A stretch of 64,000 bases of DNA from positions 2,914,001 to 2,978,000 of the forward strand of contig NZ_OZ156465.1 of the NCBI RefSeq assembly GCF_964212655.1, in the 5' to 3' direction. Each line of letters starts with the position of its first letter. Position 1 is the stretch's first letter. This stretch comes from Candidatus Thiodiazotropha sp. LNASS1 (lineage in GTDB: Bacteria; Pseudomonadota; Gammaproteobacteria; Chromatiales; Chromatiaceae). Under the pieces are notes generated by a model. It was not told where the DNA came from and ran no database searches. It saw nothing but the letters and a program-made list of their open reading frames with translations. Positions 40,358 through 51,043 of this stretch are shown here, piece by piece. Both the position numbers and the translations under genes were made by a program.

Positions 40358-40492
40358 ATGAAAAGAACCTTTCAACCAAGTAATCTGAAGAAGGCGCGTA
40401 CCCACGGTTTCCGTGCGCGTATGGCAACACGTAACGGCCGCAAGGTGCTGAAGGCACGTCGGGCCAAGGGACGTGCACGCCTGGCACTCTGA
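40358..40492 (+). CDS. rpmH: 50S ribosomal protein L34
   Basis: A 44-residue, highly basic ribosomal protein: [19 protein letters not shown] at the N-terminus, then [17 protein letters not shown] to the C-terminus, essentially the E. coli sequence. Start of the rpmH-rnpA-yidD-yidC-mnmE run. The rnpA frame begins inside its last codons. Confidence 0.97.
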   Translation: MKRTFQPSNLKKARTHGFRARMATRNGRKVLKARRAKGRARLAL

Positions 40493-40871
40493 ATATATAC
40501 GCTCCTTGCCAACATCCGAAGGGACTTTTCCCCGTCGTTGCAGACTTGTTAAGCCCGGCGACTACCGTCGGGTTTTTGGTGATGGGGAACGCTCTTCCGA
40601 TAGCTTGTTTCTGGTGCTGGCCGGATCCAATCAGCTTGATTGCGCACGACTCGGTTTGGCGGTTTCAAAAAAAAGCTGTCCCAGTGCCGTACATAGAAAC
40701 CGCATCAAGCGTCTGATTCGGGAAAGTTTCAGACTAAACCAGGCGCTGCTCACCGGACTCGATCTGGTGGTTGTGTCTAGACATGGCGCTGTAAATGCCG
40801 AGAATAGGCAATGTTTGAATTCCCTTGAACAACATTGGCGAAAGATGGTGGAAAAATGCGCCGCATCGTGA
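40473..40871 (+). CDS. rnpA: Ribonuclease P protein component
   Basis: Protein cofactor of RNase P for tRNA 5' processing. 132 residues with the family core [13 protein letters not shown] and [15 protein letters not shown]. The GTG at 40473 lies within rpmH (20-base overlap); a TTG at 40506 is an alternative and neither has a convincing ribosome site, so translation is probably coupled to rpmH. Confidence 0.92.
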   Translation: MHAWHSEYIRSLPTSEGTFPRRCRLVKPGDYRRVFGDGERSSDSLFLVLAGSNQLDCARLGLAVSKKSCPSAVHRNRIKRLIRESFRLNQALLTGLDLVVVSRHGAVNAENRQCLNSLEQHWRKMVEKCAAS

Positions 40872-41092
40872 TCTCTCTGATCAAGCTCTACCAAACGATC
40901 CTGAGCCCGTTTGTGGGACAGCATTGCCGTTTTTATCCCAGTTGTTCCACCTATGCGTTGGAGGCCTTGGAAAAGCACGGTACCCTGCAGGGTCTCTGGC
41001 TCTCTATCAAACGAGTCTCCCGCTGTCATCCTTGGCATGAAGGCGGTGTAGATCCGGTACCCGAACCCCGAAAAAAGCAGTTACATGGATAA
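40856..41092 (+). CDS. yidD: Membrane protein insertion efficiency factor YidD
   Basis: A 78-residue peripheral membrane protein aiding YidC: amphipathic N-terminus [18 protein letters not shown], then CRFYPSCSTYALEALEKHG and RCHPWHEGGVDPVP. Start ATG 40856 with GGTGGA upstream; overlaps rnpA by 16 bases and yidC by 8. Confidence 0.94.
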   Translation: MRRIVISLIKLYQTILSPFVGQHCRFYPSCSTYALEALEKHGTLQGLWLSIKRVSRCHPWHEGGVDPVPEPRKKQLHG

Positions 41093-42749
41093 TATACGAC
41101 TGATCCTATTCTTTGTTCTCGCCTTCGTTGGTTTGCTGCTCTATCAAGCCTGGCAACAGGACTATGGTCCGCAAACCCAGCAGAAACCACAGAGCGCATC
41201 TACTCCGGCAAGCGTTGACACTTCGGCTGATGCCGCTGCTGTACCGACAGTAGAGGTAACGGCTGAATTGCCTGCCGCCGCCGGGCCTGTGAACGCGGAT
41301 GGCTCCGCCGGATCCATCCAGGCGAAAATCGTAAACGTCGAAACGGATTTGATGAAGCTGGAGATATCCACCCGGGGTGGAACGGTGCAGAAGGCGCTGC
41401 TGCTCGATTACCCCATATCCCTTGAGCAACCTGAAGTGAAAGTCGAGCTTCTGAGTCCTCGGGAACCCGACATCTTCATCGCCCAATCAGGCCTGATCGG
41501 CAGCGAAAAAGGGAAGGCGCCCGACCATGAAGCGATATACCAGGTTCAACAGGGCCACTACAAAATGGTTGATGGCAGCGATGAACTGGTGGTGCCATTG
41601 GTCTGGACACATAGTGATGGCATTCAGGTCACCAAAGAGTTCATATTCCGCCCCGGCAGTTACCTTGCCGATGTTCGCTATCAGATAGATAACCAATCCG
41701 CCGTGGGATGGGCAGCCAGGGATTACGGTCAGTTACAGCGAATGGAACCAAGTAGTGACGGCAACGGTTTTACCACCTACACCTACACGGGCGGGGTCTT
41801 CTATAACCCTCAGGACAAGTACGAAAAGGTGGACTTCGACGATATGGCGAAGAAGAAGCTGAATGTCGAATCGGATCAGGGGTGGCTGGCGATGATTCAG
41901 CACTATTTTCTGAGTGCTTGGATACCGCCCAAGGATCAGGTTGAGCATTACTATACCAATGCGCTCGCTGGTGGAAAATATTTGATCGGTAGTTACTCTC
42001 CCACAGTAACCGTGCCGGCTGGTGAAAGCACCACTCTGACCCGCAGACTCTATGTTGGTCCGAAGCTGCAGGATCAGCTGGAGGTTATTGCGGAAGGACT
42101 CGAACTGACCGTCGATTACGGCTGGCTCACCGTGATAGCGAAACCGATCTTCTGGCTTTTAAAGACTATCCACACCTGGGTCGGCAACTGGGGTTGGGCG
42201 ATTATCATTCTCACCCTGCTGATAAAGGCGGCTTTTTTCAAGCTGTCGGAAACCAGCTACAAGTCGATGGCGAATATGCGTAAGTTCACGCCCAGGATAC
42301 AGGCGATAAAGGATCGCTATGGCGATGACAAGCAACGCGTTCAGGCCGCCATGATGGAGCTCTATAAAAAGGAGAAGATAAACCCACTCGGCGGTTGTCT
42401 GCCCATATTGGTTCAAATACCTGTTTTCATCGCCCTCTACTGGGTGTTGCTGGAGAGCGTGGAGTTGCGACAGGCACCGTGGGTTCTGTGGATTGAAAGC
42501 CTGTCGGAAAAGGATCCCTATTTCATATTGCCATTGATCATGGGTGTCTCCATGTTCGTGCAACAGAAACTCAATCCGGCGCCACCTGATCCGATGCAGG
42601 CGAAGATCATGATGACACTGCCATTTGTGTTCACCATATTCTTTGCTTTCTTCCCTGCCGGGCTGGTGCTCTATTGGGTGGTCAACAATCTGATATCGAT
42701 TGCTCAACAGTGGTATATCACGCGCAAGATCGAACAAGCGGCGAACTGA
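41085..42749 (+). CDS. yidC: Membrane protein insertase YidC
   Basis: Inner-membrane insertase/chaperone, 554 residues. Order: an N-terminal transmembrane anchor (6-22); a low-complexity Ala/Pro/Thr linker (30-70); a large periplasmic beta-sandwich; then the conserved five-helix core with GGCLPILVQIPVFIALYWVL and PAGLVLYWVVNNLISIAQQWYI. The core contains the hydrophilic-groove Arg region (KAAFFKLSETSYKSMANMRK). Confidence 0.97.
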   Translation: MDNIRLILFFVLAFVGLLLYQAWQQDYGPQTQQKPQSASTPASVDTSADAAAVPTVEVTAELPAAAGPVNADGSAGSIQAKIVNVETDLMKLEISTRGGTVQKALLLDYPISLEQPEVKVELLSPREPDIFIAQSGLIGSEKGKAPDHEAIYQVQQGHYKMVDGSDELVVPLVWTHSDGIQVTKEFIFRPGSYLADVRYQIDNQSAVGWAARDYGQLQRMEPSSDGNGFTTYTYTGGVFYNPQDKYEKVDFDDMAKKKLNVESDQGWLAMIQHYFLSAWIPPKDQVEHYYTNALAGGKYLIGSYSPTVTVPAGESTTLTRRLYVGPKLQDQLEVIAEGLELTVDYGWLTVIAKPIFWLLKTIHTWVGNWGWAIIILTLLIKAAFFKLSETSYKSMANMRKFTPRIQAIKDRYGDDKQRVQAAMMELYKKEKINPLGGCLPILVQIPVFIALYWVLLESVELRQAPWVLWIESLSEKDPYFILPLIMGVSMFVQQKLNPAPPDPMQAKIMMTLPFVFTIFFAFFPAGLVLYWVVNNLISIAQQWYITRKIEQAAN

Positions 42750-42767
42750 TCAGGGTTTGTTAACACC

Positions 42768-44114
42768 ATGCAGCCGGTTGATACCATCGCGGCTGTAGCG
42801 ACCCCCCAGGGGCGAGGGAGTGTGGGCATCGTCCGCATCAGTGGGCCCGCATGCAGAGATATCGCCGACGCGCTGTTGGATACAATACCATCACCCAGAC
42901 AAGCGTGCTTTATGCCGTTTCTCGATCAGGATCGCGCGGTGATCGATAGTGGTCTGGCCATTTTTTTCCCCAAGCCCCACTCATTCACCGGTGAGGATGT
43001 GCTTGAATTGCAGGGGCACGGTGGTCCGGTTGTTATGGATCTGCTGCTCCAACGCACACTTCAGTTGGGCGCACGCCTCGCACGACCGGGTGAGTTCAGC
43101 GAACGGGCCTTCCTAAACGGCAAGCTCGATCTGGTGCAGGCCGAAGCGATAGCAGATCTGATCGATGCGGAAAGCCAGGCTGCGGCTCGATCGGCCACGC
43201 GTACCTTGCAAGGAGCATTCTCAAACAAGATAGACCGGCTGGTGGAGTCATTGATCGAATTGCGTCTCTATGTGGAGTCAGCGATCGACTTCCCAGAGGA
43301 GGAGATCGACTTTCTCACCTGCAGTAATGTCAGTGAGCGTTTACATTCAATCCTCGATGAGATCGAATTGACTCGTCAAAGCGCACATAGCGGCAGATTG
43401 CTGAGAGATGGATTGACCCTGGTAATCGCGGGCAGACCGAATGCCGGTAAATCGAGCCTGTTGAACGCTCTGGCCGGCGCCGAGGCCGCGATCGTCAACG
43501 ATATACCCGGCACCACCAGGGATCTGCTGCGTGAACGTATTACCATCGATGGCATGCCGCTGCATATTATCGATACCGCAGGTCTGCGGGAGAGTCATGA
43601 CCCGGTTGAAGCAGAAGGGATTCGTCGCGCAAAAAAGGAGATCGAGCAGGCTGACCGGGTACTTTGGGTTTTTGACGATTCTATTGATCCGCATCACCTC
43701 GCCATCGATCGAGATCAATTGCCAAAGGGTGTCCCGGTCACTCTGATCCGCAATAAAATCGATATTGCCGGCAACACTCCCGGCATACTTGAGGATGAGT
43801 CAGAGGTTGAGGTTGCCTTGTCGGCCACCCGTGGCGATGGCATCGATCTGCTGACTACCCACCTTAAACAGTGTGTGGGTTACCGGCATCTGGGAGAGGG
43901 TGATTTTATCGCCAGACGCCGTCATCTGGATGCCCTGGAACGTGCCATCGGGCATCTCCGTCAAGGGGAGTTGAGCCTGCAACGAGACCAGGCGGGCGAA
44001 TTGCTGGCTGAAGATCTGCGCCTGGCCCAACAATCGTTATCTGAGATTACCGGTGAATTCACGGCTGATGACCTGTTAGGGCGTATCTTCAGTAGCTTCT
44101 GTATCGGAAAATAG
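42768..44114 (+). CDS. mnmE: tRNA modification GTPase MnmE
   Basis: With MnmG makes the cmnm5 modification of U34 in tRNAs. 448 residues: an N-terminal folate-binding domain ([22 protein letters not shown]), an inserted G domain with G1 [10 protein letters not shown]3 DTAGLRE and G4 RNKID, and the C-terminal catalytic-Cys motif FCIGK. Its partner mnmG is 4 kb downstream, separated by an inserted cassette on the opposite strand. Confidence 0.97.
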   Translation: MQPVDTIAAVATPQGRGSVGIVRISGPACRDIADALLDTIPSPRQACFMPFLDQDRAVIDSGLAIFFPKPHSFTGEDVLELQGHGGPVVMDLLLQRTLQLGARLARPGEFSERAFLNGKLDLVQAEAIADLIDAESQAAARSATRTLQGAFSNKIDRLVESLIELRLYVESAIDFPEEEIDFLTCSNVSERLHSILDEIELTRQSAHSGRLLRDGLTLVIAGRPNAGKSSLLNALAGAEAAIVNDIPGTTRDLLRERITIDGMPLHIIDTAGLRESHDPVEAEGIRRAKKEIEQADRVLWVFDDSIDPHHLAIDRDQLPKGVPVTLIRNKIDIAGNTPGILEDESEVEVALSATRGDGIDLLTTHLKQCVGYRHLGEGDFIARRRHLDALERAIGHLRQGELSLQRDQAGELLAEDLRLAQQSLSEITGEFTADDLLGRIFSSFCIGK

Positions 44115-44247
44115 GGTATGACTTCAGGCAGTGGGTAATTGAAGCCGCATCATTGACGTTTTTTTTGATCAAGCACATTGCAGCCATGGTAAAGTCGGGG
44201 CTAACTGTGGTGCAATAGGTTAACGTAATGAATGAGGAGGCGAAATT

Positions 44248-44484
44248 ATGTTGGGTGAACCCCATGATCTGTTACATGAATTTCCGGAATATGCCGATAA
44301 AATTGCCGAATTACGCGCCAGTAACGATGTCTTCCACAATTTGATGGATGAATATGACTGGCTGGATGCGCACATCCGCAATCTTGAGGAGTTGCACAAC
44401 CCTGTTTCGGATTTCCATATGGAGGAGATGAAGAAGCGCCGGGTATTGTTGAAAGACAGGCTGTATGCCTTCTTACATGGCTGA
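44248..44484 (+). CDS. YdcH family protein (DUF465)
   Basis: A 78-residue helical-hairpin protein: LGEPHDLLHEFPEYADKIAELRASNDVFHNLMDEYDWLD and EEMKKRRVLLKDRLYAFLH, the DUF465 pattern. Preceded by GAGGAGG. Function of the family is unknown. It ends 6 bases from the convergent transglutaminase gene. Confidence 0.88.
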   Translation: MLGEPHDLLHEFPEYADKIAELRASNDVFHNLMDEYDWLDAHIRNLEELHNPVSDFHMEEMKKRRVLLKDRLYAFLHG

Positions 44485-44490
44485 TTGAGG

Positions 44491-46473
44491 CTATCTTCGT
44501 CGCGGGCGAAACTGACGAACCTGTCGCGCAAATGTACGCTGTTGTTCATAGTCCCTCGTTTGAGAGGCATAGCGCAGCCTGATGTAGAGATCGATGATCG
44601 TCATAATCTGGTCCGCCAGATCCGGACGGTTACGAGCAGCCCGCTTTGCATAATCCATCGGACCCTCATAGGCTCTGCGGGTGATGCCAAGGTTTGACAG
44701 CTTTTTGCAAAAGCGTTGATAGAGTTGTTGTGTTGGGGTGAGCCGTAACCTGCCCTGGTGGATGGTTATAAAGGCTATAGTTATTAATATGGTCAACACC
44801 AGTCCCAGTGTGATCAGGCTCCTTTGTATCGTGGAATAGTTTTCTAGTTCGAATTTACGCATCAGGGTGAACTGGTGTTCCTTACTGTAGCCGATAATCC
44901 AACGACGCCATTGGATATTGAAACTATCAAGGACATTGGCAAACTGACGTACTATCGATGCAGCCAATCCACTTCCTCCTATCTCAAATAGGGCCGGTGC
45001 ACCCTCTTCACCGAATGTCAGTCGTAAGGGGTATTCTATGCGCTCCGGGGCGACGGCTGCAGTGGGGTCGACTCTTACCCAACCCTGATCCTCCAACCAT
45101 ATTTCTGACCAGACATGGGCATGATATTGGCGGATAATGAAGTAGCCACCTAATTCGTTGTACTCACCACCGTGATATCCCAAAATCAGACGTGAAGGTA
45201 TACCTGCAATTCGCATTAATTGACTGAAGCTCGTGGCATAGTGTTCACAAAAGCCGGACTTGTCTTCAAATAGAAACTCATCCACGGGATTGATGAAATA
45301 TGTAGGTGGAGAGAGTGTGTATACAAATGGGTTTGTGTTGAAATAGCGCAATGCCTGTCCAACAATCTCCTTGTTGTTTCTAGATTCAGCCTGCCAACTG
45401 GCAACCAATTCACGCTGTCGTGTCGTCACCGTATCGCCAATTTGTAATGCCCTTTTACGTAACTTTTTTGACAACTTTTTCATGCGATACTGGGTCATGG
45501 ATTGAAGGCTGTAGTTTATTGGTTGAGATACCGGCTTGTTGTGAACCAGTTGAAAGTCATATGTAAGTCTGCTACTTGCTGGCGCTTCAAGAGGTACATC
45601 GAGAGCAATAAGCCAATCTTCATCATGTGGTTCCAGGAAGATTTCATATTTGACTGGTTGGCCAGATATAATTAACTTTGTGTTGTTATGTGTTTTAGGC
45701 CATGCTTTATCCGAGTACCAACTGTATCCGTCGGTATCCCACAGAACCAAACCACGCCAATAGCGTTGCTGGACTGGTGGTGGGTTATGTTTGAATTCCG
45801 CTCTGAATGCCACCTCTGATGACTCGATAAGGTTACTGACTGAACCAGGTGTGACTCGATCACTGAGACCGGTCCGAGCTGCCGATTCTGGCCCAAAGCT
45901 CCACAGCGGTTGAGTGATACGTGGAAATACTATGAACAGGATAATTGCTATGGGTAGTGCCTGGGTAGTTATTTGAAACGCTTTGATGAGAGGTTGCAGG
46001 AAATAGGATGCCGGTATTACCTGGTTCATCTCCGATAACAGCGCTGTGAGACAAGTAACGATGATGATGAGATAGAGTGTCAACAGTAATGATTGGCTGA
46101 ACAGGAATTGTGTAATGATGACAAAATAGGAGATAAATACTGAAATATAGATTTCCCTGCGCTTTTTTATCTCCATTACCTTCAGCATTAACATCATTCC
46201 CAATAGCGCGACACCCGCATCTCGACCCAGCAGGGTCTGGTATTGCGAATAGACGATAGCGATTGAGACGAGAGTAACCGCCATAAGCAACCAGCGTCCG
46301 GGTTGCAGCCTGCTTGAATAGAGACTGGCTATGCGCCATATGAATATTAGAGATAAATAGAGTGAAATGTTTAGCGGGATGTTGCTGACGTGCGGCAATA
46401 ACGCCAAGCCCATGATCAGGGTGAGCTTCGACAAGAAAGCCGGCGTTACCGTGTAGTCAACCGGCTGTTTCAT
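44491..46473 (-). CDS. Transglutaminase-like membrane protein with DUF3488
   Basis: About 660 residues: a multi-span membrane part (roughly 1-185, DUF3488 type), a large extracytoplasmic region, a transglutaminase-core domain with catalytic triad motifs SGFCEHYATSF (Cys), YHAHVWSEIW (His) and VRVDPTAAV (Asp), a further transmembrane segment, and a cytoplasmic tail. I chose the ATG at 46473, which overlaps the upstream DUF58 gene by 17 bases; the frame extends to 46602 but that part is antisense-free overlap without family support. It belongs to the MoxR-DUF58-transglutaminase cassette, thought to act on protein maturation or the envelope. Confidence 0.88.
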   Translation of the reverse strand: MKQPVDYTVTPAFLSKLTLIMGLALLPHVSNIPLNISLYLSLIFIWRIASLYSSRLQPGRWLLMAVTLVSIAIVYSQYQTLLGRDAGVALLGMMLMLKVMEIKKRREIYISVFISYFVIITQFLFSQSLLLTLYLIIIVTCLTALLSEMNQVIPASYFLQPLIKAFQITTQALPIAIILFIVFPRITQPLWSFGPESAARTGLSDRVTPGSVSNLIESSEVAFRAEFKHNPPPVQQRYWRGLVLWDTDGYSWYSDKAWPKTHNNTKLIISGQPVKYEIFLEPHDEDWLIALDVPLEAPASSRLTYDFQLVHNKPVSQPINYSLQSMTQYRMKKLSKKLRKRALQIGDTVTTRQRELVASWQAESRNNKEIVGQALRYFNTNPFVYTLSPPTYFINPVDEFLFEDKSGFCEHYATSFSQLMRIAGIPSRLILGYHGGEYNELGGYFIIRQYHAHVWSEIWLEDQGWVRVDPTAAVAPERIEYPLRLTFGEEGAPALFEIGGSGLAASIVRQFANVLDSFNIQWRRWIIGYSKEHQFTLMRKFELENYSTIQRSLITLGLVLTILITIAFITIHQGRLRLTPTQQLYQRFCKKLSNLGITRRAYEGPMDYAKRAARNRPDLADQIMTIIDLYIRLRYASQTRDYEQQRTFARQVRQFRPRRR

Positions 46474-47428
46474 TGTCAGTGCCGTAGCGGGCAAGCAGTG
46501 AGAGACAACGTTGTTGATGTAAGGGTCCCGAGCCGGTAGGAATCTTTTCACCAGGCATCTGCAGACTGTAAGATTGCTCCTGTTCCTCAGCCTGTAAAAC
46601 AAATCGACAGAGCAGGCTGAGACGGTGTTCGGTTTCGAACGCTTTCAGCAGCTCCCAATCGAGACTGACCTGTTCACTCCTGTCACCACCAAACTGCTTG
46701 CTCAGCAGCCCCCGCTCCCTGGCCTGTGCCTTCCAGTCGATTTGACGTGGCGAATCACCTACACGGTAGCTGCGCAAACCTATGAAGTCGTCGGCACCAA
46801 CGCCTCTGTCACCACTGTCGCTGTGACTGTAGATCGCCGTAGTTGGTGGTTCACCCTGTTTGGCCGGTTTGGGATAGACAAGACAGCTTTGCTCAAGCTG
46901 AGCATAACTCCAGGCTCGAAAGAGACCGAGTGGATAGGTGGTCTGTATGATGATTTCAGGTATTGGCAGAAGACCGCGCCGTTCTGTCTTGATCGGTAAA
47001 TGCAGCTCGCCATGCGAGCCGGCTTTGACATCGACACTACCACCAAGCTGGTTTCTGGATTTGATGGCAATCCCATAACGATCGGCCGTACCGTCATTCA
47101 TTACCCGGAGGGTAAAATCGGCGGTTTGGCCGGCAAAGACCGATGCAGCCTCACCTGGCTGTATCATCAGGCCGAGTAGATTACGCCAGGTATGCAGTAT
47201 GCATATCAGCCAGATACCGCCGAGCAGAAAAGTCATCAAGTGACCCAGATTACTGCCATAGTTGATAGAACCGGCCAGCATCAACATCAGTAACAGGGCC
47301 AATAGCATTCCCTGGCGGGTCGGCAGGATATAGATGCTGCGCGCTACTATGCGGACCCTGCCGCGGGATTCCGGCCGCCCGCGTCGGCGAAAGCTCTTCA
47401 GCCACTGTCCTGTCGTTATCGTTGTCAT
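46457..47428 (-). CDS. DUF58 domain-containing protein
   Basis: 323 residues: two adjoining membrane helices (GMLLALLLMLMLAGSINY and LGHLMTFLLGGIWLICILH), a beta-rich segment, and the DUF58 core YRVGDSPRQIDWKAQARERGLLSKQFGGD. Standard middle gene of MoxR-DUF58-transglutaminase cassettes; overlaps the transglutaminase gene and lies 1 base from the MoxR gene. Confidence 0.9.
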   Translation of the reverse strand: MTTITTGQWLKSFRRRGRPESRGRVRIVARSIYILPTRQGMLLALLLMLMLAGSINYGSNLGHLMTFLLGGIWLICILHTWRNLLGLMIQPGEAASVFAGQTADFTLRVMNDGTADRYGIAIKSRNQLGGSVDVKAGSHGELHLPIKTERRGLLPIPEIIIQTTYPLGLFRAWSYAQLEQSCLVYPKPAKQGEPPTTAIYSHSDSGDRGVGADDFIGLRSYRVGDSPRQIDWKAQARERGLLSKQFGGDRSEQVSLDWELLKAFETEHRLSLLCRFVLQAEEQEQSYSLQMPGEKIPTGSGPLHQQRCLSLLARYGTDNETAG

Positions 47429-47429
47429 C

Positions 47430-48347
47430 TCAAGGGATCGGTACGGAACTGATTAGGTTCATCACCAGGCTGTCACCCTGAGGCTCAGCGCTATCGCCCG
47501 CCGGTTGAAGCCGATGGCCTACGGTGGCGGGCAGAATGGCCTGCAGATCTTCGGGTAAAACCATGTTGCGGCCTTCGATCATTGCCCATGCCCGTGCGCC
47601 CTGCAAGATAGCCAAACCGGCTCGCGGGGAGAGACCGTGGCGGTAGTCCGGAGATGTGCGGCTAAATGAAAGAATGTCCTGGCAGTAGTCGATCAAGGCG
47701 TCCGCCACATGAATCTGTGAAACCCGTTGCTGATATGCTGTCAGTCTCTGATTGTCTATCACTGCAGGCATCTTATTGAGCATTTGCCGTCGGTTCTCGC
47801 CGCCTAGCAGTTCTCTCTCCGCCTCTCTTTCGGGATAACCTATGCGGATGCGCATAAGAAAACGGTCAAGCTGGGATTCCGGCAGGGGGAAGGTACCCAC
47901 TTGATGGGCCGGGTTTTGCGTGGCGATGACAAAAAACGGTTCAGGCAGGCCATGGGTGACGCCATCAGTGGTGACCTGCCGCTCCTCCATGGCCTCCAAT
48001 AAGGCACTTTGCGCCTTGGGTGTGGCGCGGTTGATCTCATCGGCCAGGACCAGCTGGGCGAATACCGGTCCGTGATGGAATTGAAAACGCTGTTCGCTTC
48101 GCTCATAAATCGACACACCGATGATATCCGAGGGCAGAAGGTCACTGGTAAACTGGATGCGTTGATAGTGGAGTCCCAGCATGTGTGCCAGGGTATGGGC
48201 CAGGGTGGTCTTGCCAACGCCGGGCAGATCCTCGATCAAAAGGTGTCCCCGTGCCAGCAGACAGGCAATGGAGAGTTTAATCACCTCCTGTTTGCCCAGC
48301 AGGATCCTCCCGGCGGCTTCGATAATCTTTTTTAGTTCAGAACTCAT
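47430..48347 (-). CDS. MoxR family AAA+ ATPase
   Basis: 305 residues: Walker A DLPGVGKTTLAHT, Walker B LVLADEINRATPKAQSALLEAMEE, sensor 1 VIATQNPAHQVGTFPLPESQLDRF, and a C-terminal lid domain. MoxR ATPases are chaperone-like and act with neighbouring von Willebrand/DUF58 proteins. First gene of the cassette, divergent from mnmG. Confidence 0.93.
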   Translation of the reverse strand: MSSELKKIIEAAGRILLGKQEVIKLSIACLLARGHLLIEDLPGVGKTTLAHTLAHMLGLHYQRIQFTSDLLPSDIIGVSIYERSEQRFQFHHGPVFAQLVLADEINRATPKAQSALLEAMEERQVTTDGVTHGLPEPFFVIATQNPAHQVGTFPLPESQLDRFLMRIRIGYPEREAERELLGGENRRQMLNKMPAVIDNQRLTAYQQRVSQIHVADALIDYCQDILSFSRTSPDYRHGLSPRAGLAILQGARAWAMIEGRNMVLPEDLQAILPATVGHRLQPAGDSAEPQGDSLVMNLISSVPIP

Positions 48348-48432
48348 AGATTTCCGTGGTGTCTGTGGTATCGGCTAAAATAGCCGATTCGCGATTAAAG
48401 AATTTTTGCTCCAGCACCGAATATGGAGACCC

Positions 48433-50307
48433 ATGTTTTATACCAACAGTTATGATGTGATTGTAGTGGGCGGCGGGCATGCCGGTACCGAGGCGGCATT
48501 GGCTGCAGCGCGAATGGGTGCCCGGACTCTGCTGCTCAGTCACAACATCGAGACCCTGGGTCAGATGAGCTGTAATCCCGCCATTGGCGGTATCGGCAAG
48601 GGCCATCTGGTCAAGGAAGTGGATGCCTTGGGTGGAATTATGGCCCATGCGGCGGATCTCGGCGGGATTCAATTTCGCATCCTCAATTCTCGCAAAGGCG
48701 CGGCGGTGCGCGCCACCCGTGCCCAGGCAGATCGGGTGCGCTACAAGGCGGCTGTTCGGTATGCCCTGGAGAATCAAGCCAACCTGGAGATCTTTCAGCA
48801 GGCGGTGGATGATCTTCTGGTTGAGCAGGAACGGGTGACCGGTGTCGTCACCCAGATGGGGTTGAAGTTTCGCGCCGATGCAGTGGTTTTGACCGTGGGC
48901 ACCTTTCTCGGTGGCCGAATCCATATCGGGATGTCCAACTATGAAGGTGGTCGAGCAGGCGATCCTCCCGCCAATGCACTTTCCCAGCGATTGCGAGAAC
49001 TTCCTTTTCGTGTCGATCGCCTGAAGACCGGCACCCCGCCCCGAATCGATGGCCGCAGCATCGACTATTCACAGCTGCAGGCTCAGCCAGGCGATACACC
49101 CACACCCGTATTTTCATTTCTGGGGTCGCCCGAGCAGCACCCCCGGCAGGTCAGCTGCCATATCACCCACACCAATCGGGAAACCCATGAAATCATCCGT
49201 GGCGGTCTCTCCCGCTCACCCATGTATACCGGCGTCATCGAAGGTGTCGGGCCTCGCTACTGCCCCTCTATCGAGGACAAGATCGTACGTTTCGCGGATA
49301 AGGAATCGCACCAGATCTTCATTGAACCCGAGGGGCTGGATACCCATGAAGTCTATCCCAACGGTATCTCCACCAGTCTTCCGTTCGATATCCAGTACCG
49401 CCTGGTTCGTTCCATGAATGGGTTCGCGAAGGCGCATGTGACGCGGCCCGGTTATGCCATCGAGTATGATTTCTTCGACCCCCGCGACCTGCAGGCGACA
49501 CTGCAGACAAAATATCTGCAAGGCCTCTTCTTTGCCGGTCAGATCAATGGCACCACCGGATATGAAGAGGCGGCGGCTCAGGGGCTGCTGGCCGGAGTTA
49601 ATGCGGTGCTCTACTGCCGGGAACAACCCCCGTGGACACCGCGAAGGGATGAGGCCTATCTCGGGGTGATGGTGGACGACCTGATCACTCAGGGTACCCT
49701 GGAGCCGTATCGCATGTTTACCAGCCGAGCCGAGTACCGGCTGTTGTTGCGTGAGGATAATGCCGACCTGCGCCTGACCGAAACCGGCCGCCATCTCAGT
49801 CTGGTCGATGATCGTCGTTGGGAGGCATTCTGCCGCAAACGTGATGCCATCGAACGTGAGCAACAGCGCCTGAAGGGGATCTGGCTTACCCCCGGCGATG
49901 TCGAACCGGCTCAGGCGGAAGCCATCTTGGGGGGCGTGCTTTCCAAAGAGGCCTGTGCCATCAATCTGCTCGCCAGACCGAACGTAGCCTATCGGCAACT
50001 GATGGGCTTGGCCAAACTGGGCCCGGGCGAAACAGACCCGCAAGTCATCGAACAGCTCGAGGTGCAGGCAAAATATGCCGGTTATATCGATCGCCAGCGG
50101 GGCGAGATCGAGAAACAGCGCACCAATGAGGCGGTTTTACTGCCTGATGGACTCGATTATGCGACGGTACGCGGACTCTCTTCGGAGGTGATGGAGAAAC
50201 TGCAGCGGTACCGGCCCCAAACCCTCGGGCAGGCAGGGCGTATTCCCGGTGTCACGCCTGCCGCTATCTCCCTGTTGTTGATTCATCTGAAAAAGCGGTC
50301 AGCCTGA
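48433..50307 (+). CDS. mnmG: tRNA uridine-5-carboxymethylaminomethyl modification enzyme MnmG
   Basis: FAD enzyme partnered with MnmE. 624 residues from the ATG at 48433 (GGAG six bases upstream). FAD motif [18 protein letters not shown], conserved [22 protein letters not shown], and the middle [14 protein letters not shown]. An in-frame TTG at 48406 extends the frame without family support. The stop overlaps rsmG by one base. Confidence 0.97.
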   Translation: MFYTNSYDVIVVGGGHAGTEAALAAARMGARTLLLSHNIETLGQMSCNPAIGGIGKGHLVKEVDALGGIMAHAADLGGIQFRILNSRKGAAVRATRAQADRVRYKAAVRYALENQANLEIFQQAVDDLLVEQERVTGVVTQMGLKFRADAVVLTVGTFLGGRIHIGMSNYEGGRAGDPPANALSQRLRELPFRVDRLKTGTPPRIDGRSIDYSQLQAQPGDTPTPVFSFLGSPEQHPRQVSCHITHTNRETHEIIRGGLSRSPMYTGVIEGVGPRYCPSIEDKIVRFADKESHQIFIEPEGLDTHEVYPNGISTSLPFDIQYRLVRSMNGFAKAHVTRPGYAIEYDFFDPRDLQATLQTKYLQGLFFAGQINGTTGYEEAAAQGLLAGVNAVLYCREQPPWTPRRDEAYLGVMVDDLITQGTLEPYRMFTSRAEYRLLLREDNADLRLTETGRHLSLVDDRRWEAFCRKRDAIEREQQRLKGIWLTPGDVEPAQAEAILGGVLSKEACAINLLARPNVAYRQLMGLAKLGPGETDPQVIEQLEVQAKYAGYIDRQRGEIEKQRTNEAVLLPDGLDYATVRGLSSEVMEKLQRYRPQTLGQAGRIPGVTPAAISLLLIHLKKRSA

Positions 50308-50969
50308 TGGTTGATGAGATGTATGATAGTGCTGCCTGCCGGCAACGACTCGTGGCGGGCGCCTCCGAGATGGGGCTGGATCTCGATGCGCGGCAACAAG
50401 CCCTGATGATGGAATTTCTGGCACTGCTGGTGAAATGGAACAGTGCTTATAATCTGACGGCGGTTCGTGAGCCCCTTGAGATGGTCGGACGACACCTGTT
50501 GGACAGTTTGGCACTCTTGCCTCACCTGAAACCCGGGCCCTGCCTCGACATGGGTACCGGTGCCGGCGTACCGGGGATACCCTTGGCGATTATGCGGCCC
50601 GATTCAGATTTCGTGCTGCTTGACAGTAACAGCAAAAAGATCCGTTTTGTGCGACAAGCCAAGCTGGAATTGGGATTGGTGAATGTCCAACCGGTGCATG
50701 CCAGGGTGGAGCAATATCAAGCCGACAGACCCTTTAAGACCCTGATTGCCAGGGCCTTTACCGCCTTACCGAATATGTTCGCACTGAGTGCCGGCCTGCA
50801 CCAGCCGGGGGTAGAAATCCTGGCCATGAAAGGGAGTATTCCAGAGCAAGAGATCGCACAACTGCCGGCCCATGTGATGACTGATGTCATCCCACTGAGG
50901 GTTCCCTTCGAGGCGGGTGAACGCTGCCTGGTGCGGATCGGCCAAGTCGCCGGATTTCATGCAAAGTGA
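50307..50969 (+). CDS. rsmG: 16S rRNA (guanine-527-N7)-methyltransferase
   Basis: 220 residues; SAM motif CLDMGTGAGVPGIPLAI, upstream WNSAYNLTAVREPLEMVGRHLLDSL, and ARAFTALPNM region. Coupled to mnmG (TGATG) as in most gammaproteobacteria. Confidence 0.96.
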   Translation: MVDEMYDSAACRQRLVAGASEMGLDLDARQQALMMEFLALLVKWNSAYNLTAVREPLEMVGRHLLDSLALLPHLKPGPCLDMGTGAGVPGIPLAIMRPDSDFVLLDSNSKKIRFVRQAKLELGLVNVQPVHARVEQYQADRPFKTLIARAFTALPNMFALSAGLHQPGVEILAMKGSIPEQEIAQLPAHVMTDVIPLRVPFEAGERCLVRIGQVAGFHAK

Positions 50970-51043
50970 CAGAAAGGGTACCACCTTCAACGGCACTACC
51001 GTTATGATAGGCAGTTCCTGTTATCGCGGAACCGAAATACGCC

